Source: Saprospiraceae bacterium | GTDB taxonomy: Bacteria > Bacteroidota > Bacteroidia > Chitinophagales > Saprospiraceae | Direction of reading: 5' to 3' | Length of the DNA: 64,000 bases | Assembly: GCA_016715985.1 (NCBI GenBank) | Contig: JADJXD010000001.1 | Location: 5,022,001-5,086,000 of the forward strand | In this document: in pieces, positions 19,328-28,746 of the stretch | How positions within the stretch are numbered: position 1 is the first letter of the stretch | Layout of the letters: each line of letters opens with the position of its first letter | Translations under genes and position numbers: made by a program | Notes under the pieces: generated by a model | Seen by the model: the letters and a program-made list of their open reading frames with translations, nothing else | Database searches by the model: none | What the model was told of the DNA's origin: nothing

Positions 19328-19417
19328 TTAAGGGGTATAGCGAAGTCCCCCATGAAAAAATAAAATTGCACTTCTAAAGTTTGCGAACCTTCTGTATCAT
19401 CGACCATATAATTTTAT
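19328..19417 (-). pseudogene. C-terminal remnant of an ISL3-family transposase
   Basis: Read on the minus strand, this stretch gives IKLYGR-stop-YRRFANFRSAILFFHGGLRYTP-stop. That is the C-terminal end of ISL3-type transposases (ANFRSAILFFHGG) with an internal stop. It continues the fragment at 20404-20832 once the IS1595 element and one copy of its direct repeat are removed, so one dead ISL3 gene was cut by a later insertion. Confidence 0.7.
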
Positions 19418-20403
19418 CGTAAAGCCCACTTAATTACTGTAGGCTAATTTTATTTGGTTTTTAAAAATCGAGTCTGCTTTACTCATTCGTCCAACCAATT
19501 TATCAAAAATAGTATTTTTATGAATGGATCGATTGATTCGATAGCAAAATTCATCTAAATATCCCTGAAGATAGTCATGATTTACGCTATGATGAATGCC
19601 CCGTATCCAACTCTTTAGCTGCTGAATACATCGGTGCATTACTTTGAAATTCTTGTCTGGCTCACTCTTCTCCTGAGTTATGTTATAAACATCACATAAA
19701 GGAGAGTAGCCTCGCCACTTATCTGTCAAAACTGTGGCTTCGCTCGAAATGTGTTTTTCAAATAACGTCTTAAGCTCCTTTGTAGATGCATTTTCTATCT
19801 TTCTAGCATACATTCTTTTGATCCCTGTTGTACCGTTTTTCTCTACTGCAACAATGATTTGCGCCTTTTTCTCTGCACCACGTCCAATTTGATCTTCTTC
19901 TTTTTGGCCTATAAACGCTTCATCTACTTCAACTTGTCCAGTTAATGGGTGCTTTTCTGAACTCTTCATTGCAATTCTTACCTTATGTTGAAACATCAAG
20001 GCAGTTTTACGATTAATACCAACATTTTTTGCCAATTGCTCTGCGGAGATACTCTTAGTTGTGGCGGTCATTTTGAAAACAATATAAAACGCCTTCTCAA
20101 TTCCAAATTTAACTTTATGGAACAATGTATTAGCCGTTGGAGAAATAATTCTTTGACAATTTTTACATCGCTTATGATGCAAAAACAAACAATTATGCTC
20201 TTCTTTACAATGACATTGCGGACATTCAAAGCCATTGGACCATTTGTGATGTGCTAAATAAGCATAGCAGCTATCTTTGTCTGAAAACCTTTTTATAAAT
20301 TCCAGTTCATTTTGTCCTGTAAATATTTCAAATCCTTCCATTATTAATATTTTATTCCGTAAATATACAAAATTTTCTTAATACGTAGGTAAGTGGGCTT
20401 TAC
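19418..20403 (-). mobile_element. IS1595-family insertion sequence with flanking direct repeats
   Basis: Terminal inverted repeats GTAAAGCCCACTTA (19419-19432) and TAAGTGGGCTTTAC (20390-20403) bound one transposase gene. An 11-bp perfect direct repeat, TATAATTTTAT, flanks it at 19407-19417 and 20404-20414. The family usually makes 8-bp duplications, so three of the 11 bases may be chance or the duplication is longer here. The transposase stop codon lies inside the left inverted repeat. Perfect flanks suggest a fairly recent insertion. Confidence 0.9.
19430..20341 (-). CDS. IS1595-family (ISXO2-like) transposase
   Basis: 303 aa. N-terminal zinc ribbon (CPQCHCKEEHNC...KRCKNC, about residues 38-65), then the DDE-type ISXO2 domain with VEVDEAFIG, AQIIVAVEKNG, VLTDKWRGY and the His/Asn-type last motif region (VMHRCIQQLKSWIRGIHHSVNHDYLQGYLDEFCYRIN, given here as family landmarks). 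Intact and of normal length. It catalyses transposition of the surrounding 986-bp element. ATG start at 20341. Confidence 0.95.
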   Translation of the reverse strand: MEGFEIFTGQNELEFIKRFSDKDSCYAYLAHHKWSNGFECPQCHCKEEHNCLFLHHKRCKNCQRIISPTANTLFHKVKFGIEKAFYIVFKMTATTKSISAEQLAKNVGINRKTALMFQHKVRIAMKSSEKHPLTGQVEVDEAFIGQKEEDQIGRGAEKKAQIIVAVEKNGTTGIKRMYARKIENASTKELKTLFEKHISSEATVLTDKWRGYSPLCDVYNITQEKSEPDKNFKVMHRCIQQLKSWIRGIHHSVNHDYLQGYLDEFCYRINRSIHKNTIFDKLVGRMSKADSIFKNQIKLAYSN

Positions 20404-20832
20404 TATAATTTTATTTATTGAATTTTTCCATTTAATCTTTCTGCCATTGCATTTGTGCGGCTTGATATCATTGTATTTATAACACATTTGACATGACTTA
20501 GCATTTGAAGTTTTACCTTATTTAGTTCCGCTATAATGAACATGTAATGTGCTTGCCCAACTCTTTAGACTTCCTTTTGCTTGATAATCATCATTATCGT
20601 TGTTAATTAAGCTTCTAAATGTTTCCTTGGCATAATGGACCTTGGCCACTTCAAGATCGCTATCCATAATTTGCTTAAATAACTGCTGTTGAAATTCTGT
20701 TCTGTTTTCTTCGTTTTTTAGTAGAGTAAACCTCCCGTATTTTAATACATGATTCTCGTTTACCTCTCGCCTTCTTATCTTATCAATAGCTTCATTGAGG
20801 TATTTTATTAAATGAACTTTATCATGTACTAT
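20404..20832 (-). pseudogene. ISL3-family transposase fragment, frameshifted and cut by IS1595
   Basis: On the minus strand 20518-20832 encodes VHDKVHLIKYLNEAIDKIRRRE..., LKNEENRTEFQQQLFKQIM and VAKVHYAKETFRSLIN, the catalytic-domain core of DDE_Tnp_ISL3, ending in a stop. A shifted frame over 20404-20517 continues with NTMISSRTNAMAERLNGKIQ. The N-terminal part is lost. The reading resumes at 19328-19417 on the far side of the IS1595 element. No function is expected. Confidence 0.75.
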
Positions 20833-21152
20833 TTAAGCATTTGGCATTCTTTAACCTGCTGCACTTATATAGGACTTCCAACATATGTTGCATTACATAA
20901 TTAAACAAAGAACTTGCATTATTTAATTTAGTAAGAATAATATTACATTTTGTATTAGCCTGATAGTAAAATCAACTAACTTCCACAAATTATTTTTTAA
21001 CCTATCTCTTCAAATGTTTGGGTTCTTTCGAATAATCAGCAAGGAGTAATTAAATCATAAAATTCAGACATTCAATCTAAAATCGGTATAGGAATAAAGT
21101 ACTATTTTAATTTTTAAAAAAAATAGGCAATATTTGCATTTAAATATGTGCT
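20833..21152. other. Intergenic region before the sensor kinase
   Basis: 320-bp AT-rich stretch. Its left part is probably residual ISL3 DNA. The promoter of the two-component genes should lie near 21050-21140, but I could not place a convincing box. No hairpins or repeats were noticed. Confidence 0.4.
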
Positions 21153-24140
21153 GTGAGCAAATTTCTATTTTTGGTTTTGATGATAGCCAATACAATTTGT
21201 ATTTATGGTCAGAATTATTCAATTGAATTTATCAATAACAGAAATGGATTGACTCAAAGTTGCGGACATTCTATAACCCGTCAAAATGAGTTTATGTGGT
21301 TTGGAACCCAGGATGGTTTAAACAGATTTGATGGAACGAGGATAAAAGCTTTCAAAGCCAAAGAATATCCCGCTTTGAGAAGTAACTATATAAACTCAAT
21401 ATTGTCAGATGTTAATAATTTGTTGTGGATCGGTACAACTGAAGGCCTAAGTCTGATGGATACAGAAAATAATAAAATTTATGCAGTTGAGCCTGATTTA
21501 ATAAAATTCGTAAAAAAGATTTATAAAGACGATTATGGAAATTTGTGGGTTACACCTCAAAACAAGGGTTTATTTCTTAGGGAAAGTAAAAGCGAAAAAT
21601 TTGAAAATTTATTGTATTTTCAAAAGTCCAATGTTAGAGGGTTTGATGAATATAATTGTAAAACATATATTACAACTACAAAAGATGTTTTTCTGTACAA
21701 CAGGGACAATCAATCTTTTGATAAGTTAATTATTCATGATAATCTGAAAGTTTTAATGGGCGATATCTCATCTTTTTTAATCGGGAAGGATGGAGTTTTT
21801 TGGATAGGAACTTTTAAAAAAGGAGTATTCAGATTTGTTGAGAATAATGGAAAGTTAATTCTTGAACAACATTTTAATACTGTCAACAGTGAGATAAAAA
21901 GCAATGAAATCACATGTATCTCAGAGGACGAAACGGGTAATATTTGGTTAGGAACCAGAGCGTCTTCGACTTTTGTGTATTCTGGAAAAAATTGGGTCTC
22001 ATTAAACGATTTTAATAAAAGCAACAATTCAATAAAGGGATATATTTTTAGCATTTATCATGATATACAAGGTATTACATGGATAGGAACCGACGGCGAT
22101 GGAATAGCTAAATGCGATCCCAAAAAAGAAAAATTCACAAAAATCCTTCATCTTGACAAAGATAAATTTGATATCGATAATGGAGAAATAGTGTTTGATT
22201 TAAATGGGCTTGGTTCCAAAATATATATTGGAGTTAAAGATAAATATATACTTGAATATGATGAAAGAACAAATTTCTTTGATGAATTTGTAGATCACGA
22301 TAAAAACTATTTTAAAAACCATCCCAGACAAATACTATTTGAAGGAAATGTGATCTGGATCGGATCTGATAAAGGATTACGACAGTTTAAAATTAAAGAA
22401 AATAAATATACACCGTTAAACATTCCAAAGGAAGTCATATTCATATACACCATTTGTCTTGTTGGTGAAAATGAAATATGGACCGGTGGCACTGAAGGAT
22501 TAACAAGATTAAATAAGAGTAACCTTTCAGTTTTGGAAATATCTGCTGATCATCCATTATTTGAAATTTCTTCTTTCCTGATTCGAAATTTACACGTTGA
22601 TCAATTTGGAAAAGTATGGATTGGGACTATTGGACATGGTTTGTTTTTATATGACCCTCTATCAAATAATCTGACAAAAATTAATTCCAATTTCAATCTT
22701 GATTGTAATGGCATTCGATGTTTTTTGGAAGATGACAATGTTATGTTTGTCGGTACAGATTGCGGGCTCTATGAGCTGGATTTAAGATTTAATGTAACAC
22801 AGAAAATATCTGCTGAAAATGGTTTACCTAATGATGTTGTTTATGCTATCGAAAAATCCAGAAAATCCGGTTACTGGTTATCTACTAACGCAGGATTGAC
22901 TTATGCTTCAGAAGGCTTTACAAAATTTGATAACTATAACGAAGACGATGGACTGCCAGGAAATGAATTTAACACTAATTGTTCGTTTGTCAGTGATAGT
23001 GGTTTTTTTTATTTTGGAGGAATGAAAGGAATTGTAAAATTTAATGAGAATGAAATAAAAAACAACAACTATTTACCTTTATTACGAGTGAATGATATTT
23101 TTATTGATAATTTAGTTTTAGCGACCGAAAAATGGAAAAAGGACAGTACTATTTTAGTTGAACCAAATGAGAAGTATGTTAAAGTTGTCTTATCAATAAG
23201 CAATTTTTCCAATTCAGAAAATAACCATTGTGTTTATAAACTTACCGGGTTAAATGATTGGCAAAGAGTGCCTGAAAATAATGAGATATTATTTACAGGT
23301 CTTAAATCAGGTAAATACCAATTGTCCGTAAAAGGATTCAATAATGACGGAATTCAGGCAAAAAATATGGTTCATTTATTAATACTGGTGAAGGCACCAT
23401 TCTGGCAACAGTGGTGGTTTTACATGTCTTTGTTGGTTTTAGTTTTATTCATTGTTTATTTATGGATTAAAAAAGAATGGAAGGCCAAAGAAAAAGAAAT
23501 TAAATATAAATCAGAAATTGAAGAAATCAGGAATGTAGCACTCAGGAGTCAAATGAATCCCCATTTTATATTTAATTGTCTGAGTGCTATAGAATATTTA
23601 ATGATTTCGGACTCACCTGAAAAAGCACAAAGCTATTTAAATAAATTTTCAAGACTTGTCAGAAACACATTAGACTTTACAAATAATGAATTGGTTTCCA
23701 TGAAAGATGAACTTAGACATTTGGATATTTACATTCAGTTGGAAAATCTGAGATTTAATAATAGAATCGAATACAAAACCAACATAACTAATGAAATTAA
23801 TCTGGAATCAATTTTATTTCCTCCATTAATATTGCAACCAATTGTTGAAAACTCTATCAAACATGGATTTACTCCGGAGATTTTGAAGCCTGAAATATAT
23901 TTGGAAATTTCAAAATCTGAAACTAATTTAATTATTCAATTAACAGACAATGGTATAGGTATATCAAAAAGAAATAAAAATAACAAAAAGCATAATGACA
24001 CAAGTTATGGTATCGAAGTGACCAAACAGCGATTGAAGATTTACAGCAGAAAATTAAATAAAGTAACAGACTTACAAATTTCTGATCGAAATGAAGAGAA
24101 TAAACAAGGTACAAAGGTTGTAATTACAATAGAACTATGA
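21153..24140 (+). CDS. Sensor histidine kinase, propeller (Reg_prop) input and LytS-type kinase
   Basis: 995 aa with GTG start at 21153; the next in-frame ATG is at residue 10, inside the signal peptide (ending ICIYGQ). Periplasmic part: two-component propeller repeats (MWFGTQDGLNRFDG, LLWIGTTEGLSLMD, ITWIGTDGDGIAKCD and others, about 25-630), then a Y_Y_Y domain (about 690-755). One membrane segment lies at about 763-785. The cytoplasmic kinase is the His_kinase/LytS type: LRSQMNPHFIFNCLSAIEYL carries the phosphorylated His, and the ATPase part has LQPIVENSIKHGF and TDNGIGIS. It overlaps the regulator gene by 4 nt. The signal is unknown. Confidence 0.92.
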   Translation: MSKFLFLVLMIANTICIYGQNYSIEFINNRNGLTQSCGHSITRQNEFMWFGTQDGLNRFDGTRIKAFKAKEYPALRSNYINSILSDVNNLLWIGTTEGLSLMDTENNKIYAVEPDLIKFVKKIYKDDYGNLWVTPQNKGLFLRESKSEKFENLLYFQKSNVRGFDEYNCKTYITTTKDVFLYNRDNQSFDKLIIHDNLKVLMGDISSFLIGKDGVFWIGTFKKGVFRFVENNGKLILEQHFNTVNSEIKSNEITCISEDETGNIWLGTRASSTFVYSGKNWVSLNDFNKSNNSIKGYIFSIYHDIQGITWIGTDGDGIAKCDPKKEKFTKILHLDKDKFDIDNGEIVFDLNGLGSKIYIGVKDKYILEYDERTNFFDEFVDHDKNYFKNHPRQILFEGNVIWIGSDKGLRQFKIKENKYTPLNIPKEVIFIYTICLVGENEIWTGGTEGLTRLNKSNLSVLEISADHPLFEISSFLIRNLHVDQFGKVWIGTIGHGLFLYDPLSNNLTKINSNFNLDCNGIRCFLEDDNVMFVGTDCGLYELDLRFNVTQKISAENGLPNDVVYAIEKSRKSGYWLSTNAGLTYASEGFTKFDNYNEDDGLPGNEFNTNCSFVSDSGFFYFGGMKGIVKFNENEIKNNNYLPLLRVNDIFIDNLVLATEKWKKDSTILVEPNEKYVKVVLSISNFSNSENNHCVYKLTGLNDWQRVPENNEILFTGLKSGKYQLSVKGFNNDGIQAKNMVHLLILVKAPFWQQWWFYMSLLVLVLFIVYLWIKKEWKAKEKEIKYKSEIEEIRNVALRSQMNPHFIFNCLSAIEYLMISDSPEKAQSYLNKFSRLVRNTLDFTNNELVSMKDELRHLDIYIQLENLRFNNRIEYKTNITNEINLESILFPPLILQPIVENSIKHGFTPEILKPEIYLEISKSETNLIIQLTDNGIGISKRNKNNKKHNDTSYGIEVTKQRLKIYSRKLNKVTDLQISDRNEENKQGTKVVITIEL

Positions 24141-24718
24141 ATACCCATGCGTACAATTGTATCATTATAGATGACGAATTTCATTGTCGTGAACTGCTTG
24201 CGTATAAAATCGAAAGATTTGTAAAGGATCTGAAAGTGCTTCAGAAATTTTCGGACATACAATCTGCTGTTGTATATTTAAATAGAAATAGGGCTCCGGA
24301 CATTATATTCCTCGACTTAGAATTGCCTGGTCTCAATGGTTTTCAGTTTATGGAGATGGACATTAATATTACTTCTCAGATTATAATTACCTCAGCATAT
24401 GAAAAATATGCTTTAAAAACAATAAAATTTCATGTGGCTGATTTTCTGCTTAAACCCATCAATGAAAAAGAATTAGCGACTTCAGTAGTTTATGTTAAGT
24501 CTATGATTAAGAAGGTAAACATTGATGAAAATATTGTATTATCTCCAAAGGAAATGGAAATATGGATTTTACTTGCAGACGGCTTGCTTAATAAAGAGAT
24601 TGCCCATAAATTAAATATTAGTACCAATACAGTCAAAAATCATCTTCAAAATATTTATTTCAAATTACAGGTTCAAAACAGAAGCGAAGCCATCATAAAA
24701 TATATGAAAAGCCATTAA
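24137..24718 (+). CDS. Response regulator, receiver plus LuxR-type HTH
   Basis: 193 aa. Receiver domain (about 1-120): acidic pair D12/D13, phosphoacceptor D60 in IIFLDLELPG, Thr/Ser in IIITSAYEKYA and Lys in FLLKPI. C-terminal LuxR/GerE helix-turn-helix (about 128-190): LSPKEMEIWILLADGLLNKEIAHKL, STNTVKNHLQNIYFKL. It starts inside the kinase stop (ATGA). LytS-type kinases more often pair with LytTR regulators, so a LuxR output is a variant pairing. Target genes are unknown; the T9SS propeller genes just downstream are candidates. Confidence 0.93.
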   Translation: MNTHAYNCIIIDDEFHCRELLAYKIERFVKDLKVLQKFSDIQSAVVYLNRNRAPDIIFLDLELPGLNGFQFMEMDINITSQIIITSAYEKYALKTIKFHVADFLLKPINEKELATSVVYVKSMIKKVNIDENIVLSPKEMEIWILLADGLLNKEIAHKLNISTNTVKNHLQNIYFKLQVQNRSEAIIKYMKSH

Positions 24719-24988
24719 CATTACTTTACTGCTTATGAAAATTAGACTTAAAAGATCTGCTCATTTTATTTATTATGGCATTTAACCCGTATGATGGAGC
24801 GATTAGCGTAGTCAAAACACTTTGTACGACAGCCATAATGTTTTTGTGTTGAACAGAATAAAAATCTGCGAAGATTCTGATTTGCAGTAGTTTAGCTTCA
24901 GAATACCTGTCTTGTTGTAACATCGGGCAGGCAGAGATTTTCTAATGAATAATTCGGGTTTAATAAAAGTAATAGTACAAAAGGACTA
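24719..24988. other. Intergenic region with a hairpin and a short element also seen at 62.4 kb
   Basis: Contains a hairpin at about 24906-24931 (CCTGTC / GGCAGG), followed by 27 bases (24935-24961) that match 62388-62414 at 24 positions. No gene is credible here. A 65-codon minus-strand reading frame has no recognisable domain. Confidence 0.4.
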
Positions 24989-25019
24989 TTGCAGGCAGGT
25001 AAATGATAATATAATTTTG
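24989..25019 (+). promoter_or_regulatory. Bacteroidota-type promoter of the first propeller gene
   Basis: TTG (24989-24991), then 20 nt, then TAATTTTG (25012-25019), matching the Bacteroidota sigma consensus TTG-N17-23-TAnnTTTG. It lies 18 nt before the ATG at 25038, giving a very short A-rich leader. Confidence 0.55.
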
Positions 25020-25037
25020 CAATAAAAATTAAATACT

Positions 25038-26708
25038 ATGAGACGAAAATTATTTGTGTTATTTAGCATGAGTCTTTATCTTTCGAATGGATTTGCACAA
25101 TCAATCAATCCCCAAATATTGTGGGCCACCTACTTCGGAAGTCCAGGTGATGATTTTACCGGGTATGTAATCACGGATAAAGATGACAACATATACATGA
25201 CATCAATGGTAGAAGATGGGGCACCCACAACTACGGGTGTTCACCAAAGATTCTATGGTGGGGGTGTAAGCGATGTGATGTTAAGTAAATTTGACAAAAA
25301 TGGAGCCTTGATTTGGTCCACCTATTTTGGTGGTTCGGGGGAAGATCAAAATTACCATCCTTTAGTTTTAATGTCAGATGGGGGAATTGTAGTCCCAGGT
25401 ATTACATCCAGCACTAATAGAATTTCAACACCAGGATCGCATGATGTAACATATGGCGGGGGAACATCAGATGTTTTTTTAGCAGTATTTGAAACAGATG
25501 GGCAGTTGAGATGGGCTACGTACTTTGGAGGATCCGGTACTGATGGCGAACCTGCGGTTTCTATTGATAGTGAAGATAATATTTATTTAGTGGGGTACAC
25601 ATCATCATTATCCGGAATCGCAACAGACAGCTCATTCCAATCCGTTAAAAAGGCTAATCAAGATGGTTTTTTAGCGAAGTTTGATAAGAGTGGAAAATTG
25701 CAGTGGTCCACATACTATGGAGGCGAAGGGTTTGATGGTTTTTGGGGGGTTGCAGTAGATCAGAATAATAATGTATATGCAGGAGGAGAAAGTTTTAGTT
25801 CCGGGTTGGCGACAGGTAGCTCATTTTTTGCAGGTAATGGTGATGGATTTTTGGCTAAGTTTAATAAAGATGGTAAACGAATATGGGCTAATTATTTCGG
25901 ATCAGGAGGAAAAGAAGCTATTTATTACCTGGCGATTGATAATAATAATGATATCATTTGTATTGGTCCATCTAACAGCACAGCTGGAATTGCAACTCCG
26001 GGTGCTTTTCAAGAAAATAACGCTGGAAAAAATGATGTTTTTATAGTAAAATTTAATTCTAATGGACAACGCCTATGGTCCACATTTTTTGGAGGAGAAG
26101 AATGGGATACTGCTTTTGGTTGTGATTTTGATGCAGACAATAATATTTATGTGTCCGTCATGTCACAAAGTTACTTTTTACCTTTGACAGAGGATGTGCC
26201 AGGCACCTTCTATAATGGTGGACTTTGGGATGCTGCATTTGTTAAATTTAGTCCCTCAGGTGAGTTAGTATGGTCAACCTATTTTGGGGGTGATGGGAAT
26301 GACAGATCTATTGGTATTACATTGGATTCAGAGCAAAATATAATTGCCGCAATTAATTCTGATAGTAAGGGTTTAGCGACACCGGGAGCTTACAAAGAAA
26401 CTGCAATAGGACATGAAAGCTTACTTGTCAAAATGAAAGATGCAACTACTGTGAATGTTCAAGATTTGACTGCTTTACCCCAAATGACTATTTTTCCGAA
26501 CCCTAGTTCCGATTTTATTGAGATTTCCAATGAATCCAATCGCCACAGAACGATATCCTTCTATGATATAAATGGTGCATTGGTTTTAAGGTATATGAAT
26601 TCTAATCAAAATAGATTTGATATCCGAAATCTAAAATCGGGTTTATATTTCTTACATTCAGTTGATAAGAAGGTTGAAAGTTTTGGAAAATTTATCAAGT
26701 CTGATTAA
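25038..26708 (+). CDS. Secreted SBBP-repeat beta-propeller protein with T9SS sorting domain (paralogue 1)
   Basis: 556 aa. Signal peptide (1-20, ending NGFAQ). The body is built of about eight SBBP-type units (each roughly 55 residues, landmark WSTYFGGSGEDQ or WATYFGSPGDD followed by D-x-D-N-IY), expected to fold as a beta-propeller. The last 75 residues (MTIFPNPSSDFIEI, TISFYDINGALV, LKSGLYFLHS) are a type A T9SS sorting domain. The protein is exported to the surface or released; its ligand is unknown. Paralogues follow at 27010 and 28747 in the same direction. Confidence 0.9.
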   Translation: MRRKLFVLFSMSLYLSNGFAQSINPQILWATYFGSPGDDFTGYVITDKDDNIYMTSMVEDGAPTTTGVHQRFYGGGVSDVMLSKFDKNGALIWSTYFGGSGEDQNYHPLVLMSDGGIVVPGITSSTNRISTPGSHDVTYGGGTSDVFLAVFETDGQLRWATYFGGSGTDGEPAVSIDSEDNIYLVGYTSSLSGIATDSSFQSVKKANQDGFLAKFDKSGKLQWSTYYGGEGFDGFWGVAVDQNNNVYAGGESFSSGLATGSSFFAGNGDGFLAKFNKDGKRIWANYFGSGGKEAIYYLAIDNNNDIICIGPSNSTAGIATPGAFQENNAGKNDVFIVKFNSNGQRLWSTFFGGEEWDTAFGCDFDADNNIYVSVMSQSYFLPLTEDVPGTFYNGGLWDAAFVKFSPSGELVWSTYFGGDGNDRSIGITLDSEQNIIAAINSDSKGLATPGAYKETAIGHESLLVKMKDATTVNVQDLTALPQMTIFPNPSSDFIEISNESNRHRTISFYDINGALVLRYMNSNQNRFDIRNLKSGLYFLHSVDKKVESFGKFIKSD

Positions 26709-27009
26709 TTAATTTAAGATTCGATGAATATAAAAGTTTAGGAAGTGTCAACAATGTCTAGCTGACATGAGTCCATAAAAAATAACCAATTTTACAGTCG
26801 AACATTGCTGTTTTATTGATGATTATTTAAAGAAATATCATCTGAAAAATGGAACTTATAGAAAAATGTAAAATCCTTAAAATTACAACTTTCATAATAT
26901 ACTACAAGGTAGAAAATTTACACAATTACTTTTTTAGCTAAAGGGTAACAAATCAAAAAGAAGGTTGATTAAAATGTTTGGCTAATTGATTCATTTAAAA
27001 ATTAAAATT
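26709..27009. other. Intergenic gap between propeller paralogues 1 and 2
   Basis: About 300 bp, AT-rich, no open frame of note. A small inverted repeat (TGTCA ... TGACA, about 26747-26768) is the only structure seen. A separate promoter for paralogue 2 probably lies here but was not identified. Confidence 0.35.
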
Positions 27010-28686
27010 ATGCAACGAAATTTACTAGCCATTTTTAGCTTTTTTATTTGTCTTACAAATGGAATTGCGCAATCTATCAATCCACAGGTATTGTGGGCCA
27101 CTTACTTTGGAAGTTCAGGTGACGATTTGACAGGCCAGGTAGTCACCGATAAAGAAGATAATATTTACATGACATCAACTGTCAAAAGCGGTGCCCCAAC
27201 AACCGCAGGTGTCCACCAAACAACTTATGGTGGAGGAGTTAGTGATGTGATGTTAAGTAAATTTGATAAAAATGGGAACTTAATATGGTCCACTTATTTT
27301 GGTGGTTCAGGAAATGACATGACTTTTTTTCCGATTTCTATCATGTCAGATGGAGCCATAGTGATTACAGGCACTACTTCTAGTTCCAATGGAATTGCAA
27401 CTGTTGGGTCACATGACCAGATTTTTGGCGGCAGCTTGGATGCTTTTTTAGCTGTTTTTGAGGATGATGGAAAGTTGAGATGGGCTACATACTTCGGAGG
27501 CACTGGTTTTGATGCCGAACCAACAGCATCTCTAGATCTGGATGATAACATTTATCTGGCAGGTTATACAACGTCACCATCAGGTATTGCTACAGATGGC
27601 ACATTTCAATCAACCAAAAGTGGAAATGAAGATGGTTTCTTAGCGAAGTTTGATATGAGTGGAAAATTGATATGGTCCACTTATTTTGGAGGACAAGAGC
27701 AAGATTTTTTTACTAACGTCAGCGTTGACCGTGAGAACAATGTATATGTCGCAGGAGCAGCGAGCAGTTCTAATTTAGCTACAGTTGGATCGTTCCAAGA
27801 AAATTATGAGGGTAATAGCGATGGTTTTTTAGCTAAATTTAGTAAAGATGGTAAAAGATTATGGGCTACGTACATCGGCTCGGATGGTACGGACGGTATT
27901 TTTTCTTTTTCGATTGATCACCATAATGATATCATTTGTATTGGATCATCCAATAGTAAAGGAGGGATGGCATCTCCAGGTGCTTATGAAGAAAATAATT
28001 CTGGAAAAAATGATATTTTTATTTCAAAATTTAATGCTAACGGACAACAGCTATGGTCCACATTTTTTGGAGGCGAAGAAAATGAAAATTCCTTTGGTTG
28101 TGATGTTGATAAAGATAACAATATTTATATATCAGCGTTGACACAGAGTAAAAGTTTCCCTGTGACTGAAGACGTTCCCGGAAATATCTACAATGGAGGC
28201 ACTTGGGATGCAGCCTTTGTAAAGTTTTCACCTGAGGGAGATTTAAAATGGTCCACTTACTTTGGGGGGAATGGAAATGACAGAGCCTTTGGTATCACAT
28301 TGGATTCTGAGCAGAATATTGTAGCCAGTATTAATTCAACAAGTAAAGGCTTGGCTACACCCGGAGCTTATAATGAAGCTGCAAGGGGCAATGAAAGCCT
28401 CCTGATCAAGATGAAAGATGCCACTATTGTAAATACCAAAGAATTAGAAAAATGGCCGGCTTTGAGTGTTTTCCCAAATCCGACTACATCACATATTCAA
28501 ATCCCTAATCCAAATTTAGATAAAAGGAATATCACCATCTACAATGCAATGGGAGAGATGCAAAGAAGATACCTATTCATTACAGAAACAGATTTTGACT
28601 TGTATTCTTTGCCCAATGGGCCATATTATATCACAGTGGAGAATAATGGGATTACATCTGTGGTCAAAGTATTAAAAGTAGAGTAA
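27010..28686 (+). CDS. Secreted SBBP-repeat beta-propeller protein with T9SS sorting domain (paralogue 2)
   Basis: 558 aa from the ATG at 27010 (MQRNLLAIFSFF...); a longer version would start at a TTG at 26986. Signal peptide ends NGIAQ. The N-terminal two thirds align closely with paralogue 1 (ILWATYFGS.GDD, YGGGVSDVMLSKFDKNG, WSTYFGGSGND). The sorting domain (LSVFPNPTTSHIQIPNPN..., YNAMGEMQRRYLF) instead is almost identical to that of paralogue 3, also at DNA level. So the gene is a mosaic, with propeller like paralogue 1 and tail like paralogue 3. Surface protein of unknown ligand. Confidence 0.9.
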   Translation: MQRNLLAIFSFFICLTNGIAQSINPQVLWATYFGSSGDDLTGQVVTDKEDNIYMTSTVKSGAPTTAGVHQTTYGGGVSDVMLSKFDKNGNLIWSTYFGGSGNDMTFFPISIMSDGAIVITGTTSSSNGIATVGSHDQIFGGSLDAFLAVFEDDGKLRWATYFGGTGFDAEPTASLDLDDNIYLAGYTTSPSGIATDGTFQSTKSGNEDGFLAKFDMSGKLIWSTYFGGQEQDFFTNVSVDRENNVYVAGAASSSNLATVGSFQENYEGNSDGFLAKFSKDGKRLWATYIGSDGTDGIFSFSIDHHNDIICIGSSNSKGGMASPGAYEENNSGKNDIFISKFNANGQQLWSTFFGGEENENSFGCDVDKDNNIYISALTQSKSFPVTEDVPGNIYNGGTWDAAFVKFSPEGDLKWSTYFGGNGNDRAFGITLDSEQNIVASINSTSKGLATPGAYNEAARGNESLLIKMKDATIVNTKELEKWPALSVFPNPTTSHIQIPNPNLDKRNITIYNAMGEMQRRYLFITETDFDLYSLPNGPYYITVENNGITSVVKVLKVE

Positions 28687-28746
28687 GTATTAGTTTGGTT
28701 TTACCAAAAGAAATTTTTTTGTAATGATAAATAATTTAAGTTTAAA

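Noticed and set aside
24726..24923. 65-codon minus-strand reading frame between the regulator and the propeller gene
   Set aside because: No domain, signal or conserved motif, and it lies in the promoter region of the next gene.
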